Source: CAG-390 sp964384555 (GTDB taxonomy: Bacteria > Bacillota > Clostridia > Oscillospirales > CAG-272). Taken from it: a DNA stretch of 35,011 bases. A program made the translations under genes and the position numbers. The notes beneath the pieces were generated by a model, which was not told the origin of the DNA, ran no database searches, and saw only the letters and a list, made by a program, of their open reading frames with translations. Shown piece after piece: positions 15,278-23,539 of the stretch; within the stretch, counting starts at the first letter, position 1; the number at the start of each line of letters is the position of its first letter. The stretch lies in the NCBI GenBank assembly GCA_964384555.1, contig CAYLLA010000013.1:1-35011 (forward strand), in the 5' to 3' direction.

Positions 15278-16568
15278 GATCCGCCCCTCCCGCCTTGGCG
15301 GGTGCGTGAGCGCCCCGCCCTCAAAAAGTGCGGCGCACCGCGCCCTGATAACCGCCGCCCTCGCGGAGGGTGAGAGCCGCCTTTGCGGCATTTCGGGGAG
15401 TGCCGACATGGCGGCAACGATAGACTGTCTGCGTGCGCTGGGCGCGGAGATAGAGCTTTGCGGCCGCACGGCAGTTGTGCACGGGGTGCGCCCGCGGCGC
15501 GGCTTGCTCAATCATACCGAAAAAAATGAAGAAAAGACCGCCCTCCCGCGGCTTTGCTGTCGTGAGAGCGGCAGTACACTGCGCTTTTTACTGCCCACCG
15601 CACTGCTTTTCGGCGGCGCGGAGCTTTGCGGCAGTGCGCGACTTATGGAGCGCGGCGTGGGCATATATCGCGACCTGCTGGAGCCGCGCGGCGTTGAATT
15701 CTCGGCATGCGCCGACAGCATCACCGTGCGCGGCAGTCTCTCGGCAGGGGACTTTACCCTCCCGGGGGATGTGAGCAGTCAGTTCATCTCGGGTCTTTTA
15801 ATGGCACTGCCGCTCCTGCCCCGCGCGGGCGAGCGCGACGGCAGTCGCATCATCCTCTCCACCCCCGCCGAGAGCCGCGCGTATATCGATATGACCATCA
15901 GCGCGCTCGCATCCGTCGGCGCGGTGATAGAGCGTGCGGGGGATGAGTTTTTCATTCCCTGCGGGCAGAGCTATCGCCCCCGCGAGGCGACGATCGAGGG
16001 GGATTGGTCACAGGCGGCGTTCTTTTTTGCAATGGGGGACAGCGTCAGTGTGGCGGGGCTTGACCCCGAGAGCCTGCAGGGCGACCGCGCGATAGTTCGG
16101 CTTTTGGCGGAAATTCGCCGCGGGTATACCGTGGCGGATCTCTCTGATATCCCCGACCTTGCGCCCATCCTCTTTACCGCCGCTGCAATGGGCGGCCGCG
16201 GCGCACGCTTTAGCGGCACGCGTAGGCTTGCCATAAAGGAGAGCCGCCGCGCCGATGTGATGGCCGCCGAGCTTGCAAAGCTCGGCGCGCGCGTGACCGT
16301 TCACCCCGACAGCGTAGATATAGCCCCCGCCGAGCTGCACGCACCGAGCGTTCCGTTTTTATCACACGGTGACCACCGCGTTGTGATGGCGCTTACCGTT
16401 GCCGCGGCGCGATACGGCGGTGTGATAGAGGGCGCGGAGGCGGTAGGCAAGAGCTACCCCGACTTTTTTGCCGATTTTGCCGCGCTTGGCGGGGATGTTT
16501 CCCTGCATGACGAGGTCGGCGATGATAATAACAAACAAAACGAAAGCGAGGCGACCGCCAATGCTTGA
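15267..16568 (+). CDS. aroA: 5-Enolpyruvylshikimate-3-phosphate synthase
   Basis: 433 aa from ATG 15267, inside the end of aroQ; the in-frame ATG at 15219 would overlap far more. Condenses shikimate-3-P with PEP. Motifs: SAPPSKSAAHRALI near the N-terminus (Lys/Ser of the PEP and S3P sites), 'CRESGSTLRFLLP', 'PGDVSSQFISGLLMALPLL', 'EGDWSQAAFFFA', 'DLSDIPDLAPIL', 'RLAIKESRRADVM' and 'SHGDHRVVMAL'. The GSTLR form of the PEP loop differs from E. coli-type 'GTAMR' and looks like class II enzymes, which can be less glyphosate-sensitive (inference). Overlaps tyrA by 8 nt. Confidence 0.95.
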   Translation: MRAEIRPSRLGGCVSAPPSKSAAHRALITAALAEGESRLCGISGSADMAATIDCLRALGAEIELCGRTAVVHGVRPRRGLLNHTEKNEEKTALPRLCCRESGSTLRFLLPTALLFGGAELCGSARLMERGVGIYRDLLEPRGVEFSACADSITVRGSLSAGDFTLPGDVSSQFISGLLMALPLLPRAGERDGSRIILSTPAESRAYIDMTISALASVGAVIERAGDEFFIPCGQSYRPREATIEGDWSQAAFFFAMGDSVSVAGLDPESLQGDRAIVRLLAEIRRGYTVADLSDIPDLAPILFTAAAMGGRGARFSGTRRLAIKESRRADVMAAELAKLGARVTVHPDSVDIAPAELHAPSVPFLSHGDHRVVMALTVAAARYGGVIEGAEAVGKSYPDFFADFAALGGDVSLHDEVGDDNNKQNESEATANA

Positions 16569-17409
16569 AAAAAACCAACGCATACTTATTGTGGGACTGG
16601 GGCTTATCGGCGGCAGCATGGCCGCGGCACTGTCGGCGGCAGGATATGAGGTCGCGGCGGTGGATACGCGGCGGGAGGCACTGGATATTGCCCTTGCCCG
16701 CGGCTATATAAAGGACGGCTACACCGCACCCGGCGAGTTTGTATCCGAATTTGATACCGTGATATTTGCCCTTTACCCGCACACGCTGTTGCAGGTCGCG
16801 CCGAGCTACGCGGCATATATCTCCCCCGGCACGCTCGTGACGGATGCAACCGGCGTCAAGGCGGCGATAGTGGACAAAATGCAGGCGCTGATGCCCGCCG
16901 GCGCGGAATTTGTCGGTGCTCACCCCATGGCGGGGCGGGAGGTCAGCGGTGTGGAGAACGCCACACCCACCCTGTTTTGCGGCGCAAACTTTATAGTCAC
17001 GCCTACCGCCGCAAACTCGGAGGCGGCAATATCCCGCTGTGAGGCTATAGGCCGCGCACTCGGTGCTTCAAACATCAGCCGCCTCAGCCCCGAGCGGCAT
17101 GACGAGATGATAGGCTTTCTTTCCCAGCTCACGCACTGCATTGCGGTCGCGCTGATGACCTGCAAGGAGTCCCGCCATCTTGTGGACTACACAGGCGATT
17201 CCTTTCGCGATCTTACCCGCATAGCCAAGATAAACGAGGATATGTGGTGGGAGCTGTTTTGCCTCAACCGCGAGGAGCTGCTGTCGCAAATGGATCTGTT
17301 CCTTGAGCATTTTGCCACCCTGCGCCGCGCTCTTGCGGAGGGGGATGAGGAGAAAATGAAGGAGATAATGCGGCTCTCCACCGAACGCCGCCGCTATTTT
17401 GATAAATAA
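16561..17409 (+). CDS. tyrA: Prephenate dehydrogenase
   Basis: 282 aa from ATG 16561, whose ATGCTTGA overlaps the aroA stop. Oxidatively decarboxylates prephenate to 4-hydroxyphenylpyruvate. N-terminal Rossmann motif ILIVGLGLIGGSM (8-20), the acidic 'AVDTRRE' after strand 2 suggesting NAD preference, 'ATGVK', 'GAHPMAGRE' with the active-site His, and the helical C-terminal half 'FLSQLTHCIAVALM'. No ACT domain follows, so Tyr feedback must come by another route. Completes the Tyr branch alongside pheA. Confidence 0.95.
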   Translation: MLEKNQRILIVGLGLIGGSMAAALSAAGYEVAAVDTRREALDIALARGYIKDGYTAPGEFVSEFDTVIFALYPHTLLQVAPSYAAYISPGTLVTDATGVKAAIVDKMQALMPAGAEFVGAHPMAGREVSGVENATPTLFCGANFIVTPTAANSEAAISRCEAIGRALGASNISRLSPERHDEMIGFLSQLTHCIAVALMTCKESRHLVDYTGDSFRDLTRIAKINEDMWWELFCLNREELLSQMDLFLEHFATLRRALAEGDEEKMKEIMRLSTERRRYFDK

Positions 17410-17448
17410 AAAATAATAACGCAAAACTACTAAAGAGAGGTTTTTATC

Positions 17449-18477
17449 ATGAATATGGATTTTAAGCGCAAGCTGCCCGAGCCCGCGGAGGTCATGAACA
17501 TGTACCCCGTGACCGAGGAGATGAAAAGAAAAAAAGCAGAGAACGATGCCGAGATACGCCGCGTTTTCAGCGGTGAGAGCGACCGTTTTGTACTGGTGAT
17601 AGGTCCTTGCTCCGCCGACCGTGAGGATGCGGTGCTGGATTATATCTCCCGCCTGCGCGAGGTGCAGGAAAAGGTCAAGGATAAGATCCTTATCATCCCG
17701 CGCATATACACCAACAAGCCCCGAACGACCGGTGTCGGCTACAAGGGAATGCTCCATCAAAGCGACCCGCACGCCTCCCCGGATATGCTGCGCGGACTTA
17801 TGGCCATCCGCCGTTTGCATGTAAAGTCACTGGCCGAGACAGGCTTTTCGGCGGCGGACGAGATGCTCTACCCCGAAAATCACCGTTACCTTGCCGATGT
17901 GCTGTCCTATGTGGCGGTCGGCGCGCGCTCGGTGGAGAACCAACAGCACCGCCTGACCGCCAGCGGGCTGGATCTGCCCGTTGGCATGAAAAACCCCACC
18001 GGCGGCGACCTGTCTGTAATGGTCAATGCCATCAAGGCGGCGCACGCAGGGCATGTATTCAGCTACGGCGGCTGGGAGGTAGAAAGCCACGGCAACCCGC
18101 TGGCGCACGCTGTTATGCGCGGCTGGGTGGATCAGCAGGGCAAGTCCTTCCCCAATTATCACTACGAGGATCTCGCGCATCTGGCCGAGGTCTATGCCGA
18201 GAGCGGGCTTGAGGACCCCGCCGTTATAGTTGACACCAACCACTCAAACTCCGGCAAAAAATATCTTGAGCAGATCCGCATCGCCAAGGAGATACTCCAC
18301 AGCACGCGCCACTCAAAGGATATCTATCGCTTGGTCAAGGGACTTATGATAGAATCCTATATCGAGGACGGCGCGCAAAAGGTCGAGGAGGGCGTGTACG
18401 GTAAGTCTATAACCGACCCCTGCCTTGGCTGGGAAAAGACAGAGCGGCTGATATATGATATCGCCGAGCTGAGATAA
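17449..18477 (+). CDS. aroF: DAHP synthase (type I, AroF/G/H class)
   Basis: 342 aa. Condenses PEP and erythrose-4-P, the committed first step. Motifs: VIGPCSADRED, 'PRIYTNKPRTTGVGYKGM', 'AVGARSVENQQHR', 'GMKNPTGGDLSV', 'VDTNHSNSGKK' and 'IESYIEDGAQ', then 'YGKSITDPCLGWE'. This is the type I-alpha class known from E. coli, which is feedback-regulated through its own barrel without an ACT domain. Ribosome binding site GAGAGG precedes ATG 17449. Although it is the first pathway step it sits near the 3' end of the operon. Confidence 0.96.
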   Translation: MNMDFKRKLPEPAEVMNMYPVTEEMKRKKAENDAEIRRVFSGESDRFVLVIGPCSADREDAVLDYISRLREVQEKVKDKILIIPRIYTNKPRTTGVGYKGMLHQSDPHASPDMLRGLMAIRRLHVKSLAETGFSAADEMLYPENHRYLADVLSYVAVGARSVENQQHRLTASGLDLPVGMKNPTGGDLSVMVNAIKAAHAGHVFSYGGWEVESHGNPLAHAVMRGWVDQQGKSFPNYHYEDLAHLAEVYAESGLEDPAVIVDTNHSNSGKKYLEQIRIAKEILHSTRHSKDIYRLVKGLMIESYIEDGAQKVEEGVYGKSITDPCLGWEKTERLIYDIAELR

Positions 18478-18479
18478 GC

Positions 18480-19040
18480 ATGCTGATATCAAAGCATACG
18501 CCGCAGCCCGACCGCCGCCCGGCGGTCGGGCTGATACTGGCGCTGTCGCTCGTAGCCTGCGCGGGGATAGTGCCTCTGCCGGGCGGCGAGGCGTGGAGCA
18601 GTGTGCGCGGTGCGGTGTCCGCCATGGCGGCACTGGCCGCGATCATGACAGCGGCGCGGTTTGCGGTGTACACGGTCAGCTACAGGGTGACGGTCGGCGA
18701 GCGCGGCGCGGAGCTTTTGGTGGTGGACGAGCGCCGCGAGATCCTGAGCGATGCTATGTACATCGAGGGCGGCGAGCTGCGGGAATATTCCAAAAAGCTC
18801 GTGCGCGAGCTGCGGCGGCAGGGCATTACGATAGCGGATAGGCGGGTGGATCTCATCCCCGCGCACAGCGCGGTGTTCATCCCGCGCACGGCTGTTGATG
18901 CCGCGGAGGGCAGACTTGAGAATGCACGGCGCGAGGAGAGGGCGGCATTGCGCTTTCAGCCAAGCGACGAGCAGATGCGCATAATAAGAGATCTTTGCGG
19001 CACGGATGCCGAACGGACGAGATTTTTTGAAAAGATCTGA
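18480..19040 (+). CDS. Hypothetical two-TM membrane protein at the end of the aro operon
   Basis: 186 aa, family not recognised. ATG 18480 lies 2 nt after the aroF stop with no obvious ribosome binding site, so it is probably translated by coupling. Two hydrophobic segments (about 18-36 and 44-66) are followed by a ~120-residue cytosolic-looking domain rich in Arg/Glu, with 'ELLVVDERREILSDAMYIEGGELREYSKKLVREL' as its core (given by parts) and a helical C-terminus. Codon use matches the upstream genes. A role in aromatic metabolism is suggested only by position. Confidence 0.78.
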   Translation: MLISKHTPQPDRRPAVGLILALSLVACAGIVPLPGGEAWSSVRGAVSAMAALAAIMTAARFAVYTVSYRVTVGERGAELLVVDERREILSDAMYIEGGELREYSKKLVRELRRQGITIADRRVDLIPAHSAVFIPRTAVDAAEGRLENARREERAALRFQPSDEQMRIIRDLCGTDAERTRFFEKI

Positions 19041-19059
19041 TCCCACGCGCGGCAAATAC

Positions 19060-19091
19060 CCGCGCCACGCAAAATAAAACGCGGTTTTTTT
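19060..19091 (+). terminator. Probable terminator of the aro operon
   Basis: CCGCG (19060-19064) pairs with CGCGG (19080-19084) and is followed by seven T. The stem is short and the loop long; a competing GCGCGG/CCGCGC hairpin overlaps it. Confidence 0.6.
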
Positions 19092-19122
19092 GCAATCATC
19101 GCAATTTTTTTGAGAAATAGTA

Positions 19123-19151
19123 TTGACAAAACGCTCGCGTTCTGCTATAAT
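19123..19151 (+). promoter_or_regulatory. Promoter of tRNA-Gln
   Basis: Perfect TTGACA (19123-19128), 17-bp spacer, perfect TATAAT (19146-19151): a consensus sigma-A promoter, as expected for stable RNA. Confidence 0.95.
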
Positions 19152-19174
19152 AGATATGTTATCAATAGCAGTAC

Positions 19175-19250
19175 AGCGGTATCGCCAAGCGGTAAGGCAA
19201 CGGACTCTGACTCCGTCATTACCTAGGTTCGAATCCTAGTACCGCTGCCA
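19175..19250 (+). tRNA. tRNA-Gln (anticodon CUG)
   Basis: Acceptor arm AGCGGTA (19175-19181) pairs with TACCGCT (19240-19246). The anticodon loop CTCTGAC carries CTG, and the T-arm CTAGG-TTCGAAT-CCTAG is intact. Discriminator G and CCA are encoded. The D-arm GCCAAGCGGTAAGGC and the anticodon arm match Gln tRNAs of Firmicutes. It stands alone between its own promoter and terminator. Confidence 0.96.
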
Positions 19251-19288
19251 AAACAAAAGGAACGGCCTTGGCCGTTCTTTTTGTTTTG
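19251..19288 (+). terminator. Terminator of tRNA-Gln
   Basis: GAACGGCC pairs with GGCCGTTC around TT, extended by AAAACAAAAG / CTTTTTGTTTT flanks; T-run follows. Confidence 0.93.
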
Positions 19289-19316
19289 CCGGTATTACTT
19301 AACGGATCGAACCTAC

Positions 19317-19348
19317 TCAAACGCGCCGCGCCGGCGCGGCGTGTTTGA
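19317..19348. repeat. GC-rich 16-bp inverted repeat
   Basis: TCAAACGCGCCGCGCC (19317-19332) is followed immediately by its inverted complement with one G-U (19333-19348). No gene ends just before it apart from the tRNA transcript. Confidence 0.75.
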
Positions 19349-19450
19349 AAAGTTTTGCGCCAAGGTGAAGCCGGGAGTCTGATGTCCATACGCGCAAAAC
19401 AGAGGTTCAGAATCCTATTAACACTTTTCCGGAGAAGAGAGGAAAGATTC

Positions 19451-19755
19451 GGAAGAAATCCGCTGCACGAATTTCAAGTTAAACGCAACCCGTAGGGGCG
19501 ACCGCAGGTCGCCCCTACGGTATAGAACGGATAGAAAGCAAATCAATATTGTTTTGTTATCGCACGTTATCCATACGGTTTTGATGTATGTAAGCAGACA
19601 CATAGAAAGCCTTTTCATGTGTGTCATGTCTCGCGGTACGTGTCTTTGGAATCTGCATTGCGTTTTGTTGCGGACATGACGGGGGAGGTAAAAACAAGGA
19701 TATTTCCCCCGCGCGAAAATCCTCCTTATTCCCTCGTCACCATAGTCACATTATA
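19451..19755. repeat. Intergenic repeat modules, no gene
   Basis: Contains a GGAAGAAATCCGC module (19451), the perfect hairpin CCGTAGGGGCGACC-GCA-GGTCGCCCCTACGG (19490-19520) and a 'gtgtcatgtctcgcggta...cggacatgacggggg' segment (about 19620-19690). A diverged copy of that last segment is found at about 23725-23790. The interval 19350-19450 shows nothing recognisable. Confidence 0.75.
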
Positions 19756-19763
19756 TTCAAACC

Positions 19764-19796
19764 AAAAGACAGCAGGGATCTCCTGCTGTCTTTTTG
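19764..19796 (-). terminator. Terminator of the acyl-CoA ligase gene
   Basis: AAAAGACAGCAGG (19764-19776) with CCTGCTGTCTTTT (19782-19794), loop GATCT. A/T flanks work on both strands; it lies 30 nt past the minus-strand stop. Confidence 0.9.
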
Positions 19797-19826
19797 TCAT
19801 CAAATATCAAGATCAAGTCTGATCGA

Positions 19827-21521
19827 TCAAACTCTTGCGAGCTTTTTACGATATTCGGCCTCGGCCTCCTCGGCGAGTCCCATACGTTTGATCTTACGCG
19901 AGGAATTTTTGGGGAACTCCTCCGGGCGGACGATATACATCGTTATCCGCTTATAGTGCTGTACGATCTCGTTGACCTCATCCACCGCGCGGGTGAACTC
20001 GGCATCGATCTGCCCCTGCGTGTAGCCGCGGCCGTAGGTCTCCAAAAACGCGGCATCATCCGGGTGGAGCAGGGCAACGATGTCCCACACGCCGCGCTGG
20101 TCGTTAAAATAGCCGACCACCACCGCCTCGCTGACGTATCTGTTGCGGCAAAGGTAGGTCTCAAGCTCCTCGGGGAAGATATTCTTGCCGCCGGGGGTGA
20201 CTATCACGTTCTTTTTGCGCCCGGTGATATGCAAAAAGCCGTCGCTGTCGATATATCCAAGGTCGCCGGTGTAGAACCAACCGTCGCGAATGACCTCGGC
20301 GGTAAGCTCGGGCGCGCGGTAGTAGCCAAGCATCACATTGTCGCCCTTGTAGCGGATCTCGCCGGTGCCGTCGTCCTGAACGTCATAGATGTCCAGCACA
20401 CCGCCGGGGGTGGCAAGTCCCGCCGAATCATCGCGGTAAAAATCATCCTTATTGATGGCCGCCAGCGGGGAGCACTCGGTAAGCCCGTAGCCCTGAAGCG
20501 CCAAAAGGCCAAAGTCACGCAGGCCGTGCATCACCTCGGGATCGGCGGCTGCGCCGCCGCAGATGAGCAGTCTTATCCTGCCGCCGAGCGAGTCATGTAT
20601 CTCGGCAAACACGCGGCGTTTTATTGCAATGCCGGCGCGGGAGGTCAGCTTTATGGCGGTGCGCACCTTTTTTTCTATCCCCTTGCGGCGGATATTTGCC
20701 CATATCTTGCGGTAGATGGTCTCAAGCAGTATCGGCACACAGCAAACGATGGTGGGGCGTACCTCCTGCATGTTGCGGGTGATGTAGCGCAGTCCTTCGG
20801 AGAACGCCACACAGCAGCCGCGGGAGAGCGGGAACAAAAAGCCGCAGGTGCACTCGTACACATGGTGCATGGGCAGGACTGACAAAAAGACTTCCTCCGG
20901 CCCGATATACGCCATGCGAGCGACCTCGCTCATGCAAAAGCAGATGTTGCGGTTTGAGAGCATAACGCCCTTGGAGGTGCCGGTCGTGCCGGAGGTGAAT
21001 ATCAGCGCGGCCATGGCATCGGGGTCGATATTTGCGCGCAGGTACTCGCGCTCACCGTCCTGCAGGCGGCGCGCGCCGGATTCTATCAGCCCCTCTATCT
21101 CGTCAAAGGAGAATTTTGCAATGCTGTCCGGCAGTGTCTCCACCTTTGAGGCAAGCCGCGGGGAATAAAATATCGCCCCCGCCTCGCTTATCTCGGCCAC
21201 ATTGCGCAGCTCCTCCGCCGGCAGTTCTTTATCTACCGGCACGATAACGCCAAGGCCGGATACCGTGGCGATATAAACGGTCGCCCACTCAAGCGAGTTG
21301 TCGCCGGTAACGATTATCCGCCGCCCCTCAAGACCGCGCGCCCAAAGCTCGGTGCCCAGCGCTTCAAACATGTCGCGAAAGCGCGAGTATGTCACCGTGC
21401 GGTATTCGCCGTCCCGCTTTTGCATAAACGCGGGGCGCTCTCCGTAAAGTCTTTCGCTGGCACGCAGAGCCGAGCGGATGTTTTCTATTTTTCTGCTCTC
21501 ATGATATTTTACTTTTGGCAT
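19827..21521 (-). CDS. AMP-forming long-chain acyl-CoA synthetase
   Basis: 564 aa from ATG 21521, next to a GGGGGT site; the longer frame to 21554 has no binding site. Adenylates a fatty acid and transfers it to CoA. Motifs: 'FTSGTTGTSKGVMLSN' phosphate loop, 'GYGLTECSPLAAIN', 'YTGDLGYIDSDGFLHITGR', the hinge 'RKKNVIVTPGGKNIFPEELE', and the C-terminal catalytic Lys in 'NSSRKIKR'. No TM segments. It resembles FadD/FAA-type ligases and could instead feed an acyl acceptor other than CoA. It lies 99 nt downstream of mtnN on the same strand, perhaps at the end of that operon. Confidence 0.92.
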   Translation of the reverse strand: MPKVKYHESRKIENIRSALRASERLYGERPAFMQKRDGEYRTVTYSRFRDMFEALGTELWARGLEGRRIIVTGDNSLEWATVYIATVSGLGVIVPVDKELPAEELRNVAEISEAGAIFYSPRLASKVETLPDSIAKFSFDEIEGLIESGARRLQDGEREYLRANIDPDAMAALIFTSGTTGTSKGVMLSNRNICFCMSEVARMAYIGPEEVFLSVLPMHHVYECTCGFLFPLSRGCCVAFSEGLRYITRNMQEVRPTIVCCVPILLETIYRKIWANIRRKGIEKKVRTAIKLTSRAGIAIKRRVFAEIHDSLGGRIRLLICGGAAADPEVMHGLRDFGLLALQGYGLTECSPLAAINKDDFYRDDSAGLATPGGVLDIYDVQDDGTGEIRYKGDNVMLGYYRAPELTAEVIRDGWFYTGDLGYIDSDGFLHITGRKKNVIVTPGGKNIFPEELETYLCRNRYVSEAVVVGYFNDQRGVWDIVALLHPDDAAFLETYGRGYTQGQIDAEFTRAVDEVNEIVQHYKRITMYIVRPEEFPKNSSRKIKRMGLAEEAEAEYRKKLARV

Positions 21522-21620
21522 GGTTACCCCCAAACGGAGACATTCCGTCCCCATAGTGCAAACGTTTTGCCGCCTGCACGCAATAATTTAGTTTTTTTAT
21601 CGCTTTTTATCGTTCTTTGG

Positions 21621-22322
21621 TTACTTGCAAAGATATTCAATGGCACGCTCAAGGATGGCGGCCGCAGTGTCGGCACTGGCCGCGGCAAAGCGCTCAAAGC
21701 TTTCGGGTGCGGTGCCGTCCGCAAGGTCGGATACCGAGCGCAAAACGGCAAACGGTGTGCCGAATGCGTAGGCGGTTTGAGCCACCGCCGCGCCCTCCAT
21801 CTCGCATATATCCGCCAAAAAGGCCTCGCGAATGTCGCGCCGTGTCTCGCTGTCGGATACAAACATGTCACCGGAGGCTATCACGCCCGCGCGGCATTTA
21901 ATGCCAAGCTCGGCGGCGGCGCGGAGTATCGCCTCACGTATATTTTTGTCGGCGGGGAGCATTTTTATCGCCTCGCCGTCGGGATAAAACACCATCCCGC
22001 GCTCGTCTCCCAGCACGCCGTATTTAAGATCGTGTGTGCAAAGCGACTCGGCGGCTATCACCTCACCAACCGAAAGGTCGGGCGCAAGCCCGCCGCCAAC
22101 GCCTATGTTTATAAGCATATCGGGGTGGTAGTGCTCTATCATCACGGTGGCGGAGACGGCGGCATTGACCAGCCCCACCCCGCAACGCGCCAGCACGCAA
22201 TCCTGCCCGCCTATCCTGCCGCGGTGGTAGGTGTGGCGGCCGATCCGCTCGCTCGTTACGTCCTGCATTTTTGAAAGCAGCAGAGTGATCTCGCACTCCA
22301 TGGCTCCAAGTATTGCTATCAT
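21621..22322 (-). CDS. mtnN: 5'-Methylthioadenosine/S-adenosylhomocysteine nucleosidase
   Basis: 233 aa. Cleaves SAH to S-ribosylhomocysteine and adenine, and MTA to methylthioribose. Motifs: AILGAMECEI at the N-terminus (catalytic Glu), 'CGVGLVNAAVSA', 'INIGVGGGL', 'VIASGDMFV' and 'CEMEGAAVAQ', 'LRSVSDLAD' with the catalytic Asp. Full length. It follows luxS by 33 nt, so the product of this enzyme is the substrate of its neighbour. Confidence 0.95.
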   Translation of the reverse strand: MIAILGAMECEITLLLSKMQDVTSERIGRHTYHRGRIGGQDCVLARCGVGLVNAAVSATVMIEHYHPDMLINIGVGGGLAPDLSVGEVIAAESLCTHDLKYGVLGDERGMVFYPDGEAIKMLPADKNIREAILRAAAELGIKCRAGVIASGDMFVSDSETRRDIREAFLADICEMEGAAVAQTAYAFGTPFAVLRSVSDLADGTAPESFERFAAASADTAAAILERAIEYLCK

Positions 22323-22355
22323 TTTTGGTCTCCTTCGTTAAAGCTTGAAGTCAGT

Positions 22356-22868
22356 TCAGTCATATCTAAAGCTCTGCTCGCGGCAGTCAAGGGCGGCAAG
22401 GTAGCGCTCCGCCTCGCGCTTGGCGGATGCTACCGAAAGTGCGCGGTAGTTGCCGCATTCGCGCCTGTGCGCTCCCGGCATGCCGCCGCTGTGGGATAGG
22501 ATGCCGCTAAGTGCCGCACGCAGGGCGGAAAGCACTGTGGCATTCATCTCTGCCTCACCCTCGCCGTCGGCGGCGCGGACGATAAGATAAAAGCCGGTGC
22601 GGCAGCCCATGGGACCCACATATATCACGCGCGGGGAAAGCTCGCCGCCGCGCAGGTAGGTAGCCAGCATATGCTCAAGCGAGTGCATGGCAAGCGGGGT
22701 CATATAGTCGCCACGGTTGGGGCGGCGCATGCGCAGATCGTAGGTCACGCAATCGCCGTCGCGGCGGCTGATGTATATGCCGGGGGTCAGTGTGTCATGA
22801 TCCACCGTAAAGCTTGCAATGCGGGGCAGGGCATTGCCGTGATCTTTAAAATTATTATTATCAGCCAT
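22356..22868 (-). CDS. luxS: S-ribosylhomocysteine lyase (AI-2 synthase)
   Basis: 170 aa. Splits S-ribosylhomocysteine into homocysteine and DPD, the AI-2 precursor. Metal site H62-x-x-E65-H66 in 'MHSLEHMLATYLR' plus C138 in 'RRECGNYR'; catalytic Cys89 in 'GPMGCRTGFYL' and Glu65. All catalytic and metal residues are present. ATG 22868 directly adjoins the stop of the preceding gene, behind GGTGAG, so translation is coupled. Second gene of the minus-strand operon. Confidence 0.96.
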   Translation of the reverse strand: MADNNNFKDHGNALPRIASFTVDHDTLTPGIYISRRDGDCVTYDLRMRRPNRGDYMTPLAMHSLEHMLATYLRGGELSPRVIYVGPMGCRTGFYLIVRAADGEGEAEMNATVLSALRAALSGILSHSGGMPGAHRRECGNYRALSVASAKREAERYLAALDCREQSFRYD

Positions 22869-23423
22869 TTAAAATCTCACCTTTGACATCATAGTGGCGC
22901 GCGGATTGTAATAGCGGCATATCTTTTGCATATGAGATGTCGCCTCAAAATAAAACACGCAGCGGCCGTTTTTTTCGTCCTCAAACAGCATAAAATAGCC
23001 GTCCTCGGCATCCTCGGCCGAGAGGGCGCTAAAGCTGTGCTCCGGGGCAAAATCCTTTATCTTTGTGCGGCCAACGTCGTCGAGGGGAGCTATCAGCTCG
23101 GCATCTCGGATCATAAATTCAAGCATTTTTTTGCGGGATCGTCCGCCAAAGATCTTGCAAAAGGTCACGCGGCCGGATACCACCGTGTATTCAAACTCGA
23201 CCGATACATACCGCCAGGTGAAAAATACGAGCATCCAGGTGCCCAGTGCCAAAAAAGTACACATGGCCGCCAGCAACGGTCCAAGGGCGGATGTGGCGGT
23301 CACCACCAGCGCGGTGAGCGGGAAAAGGATATAAAGGGCAATAAGTCCCGCACGCTTGCGGCGCAGGCGCGGGGTGGGCTTTTCTGCCACAACGTATTCA
23401 AAGGGAGAGGTCATGTCCTGCAT
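22869..23423 (-). CDS. Hypothetical membrane protein, first gene of the luxS operon
   Basis: 184 aa from ATG 23423, preceded by GGAGG at 8 nt; a longer frame to 23480 starts at the promoter and is rejected. After a basic N-terminus (RLRRKRAG), two hydrophobic segments (about 25-45 and 50-70) are followed by a beta-rich cytosolic region starting 'WRYVSVEFEYTVVSGRVTF'. This looks like a bacterial PH-like/'YdbS-type' domain by pattern, but I do not recognise the family with certainty. It is coupled to luxS. Confidence 0.8.
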   Translation of the reverse strand: MQDMTSPFEYVVAEKPTPRLRRKRAGLIALYILFPLTALVVTATSALGPLLAAMCTFLALGTWMLVFFTWRYVSVEFEYTVVSGRVTFCKIFGGRSRKKMLEFMIRDAELIAPLDDVGRTKIKDFAPEHSFSALSAEDAEDGYFMLFEDEKNGRCVFYFEATSHMQKICRYYNPRATMMSKVRF

Positions 23424-23483
23424 TTTTGCATCCTCCGTCAGTCGGTATTCACTTGAAATGATGGCGTGTCGTCTTATCACATC

Positions 23484-23512
23484 ATTATAACCTACAAAGC
23501 ATAGCGTGTCAA
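23484..23512 (-). promoter_or_regulatory. Promoter of the luxS-mtnN operon
   Basis: Minus strand TTGACA (23512-23507), 17-bp spacer, TATAAT (23489-23484): perfect consensus hexamers, about 60 bp before the first start codon. Confidence 0.95.
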
Positions 23513-23539
23513 CCGAAATTATTTAAATTATTTATGTAT

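Noticed and set aside
19794..20882. 362-codon plus-strand ORF opposite the acyl-CoA ligase
   Set aside because: Shadow frame; the minus strand carries all adenylate-forming motifs.
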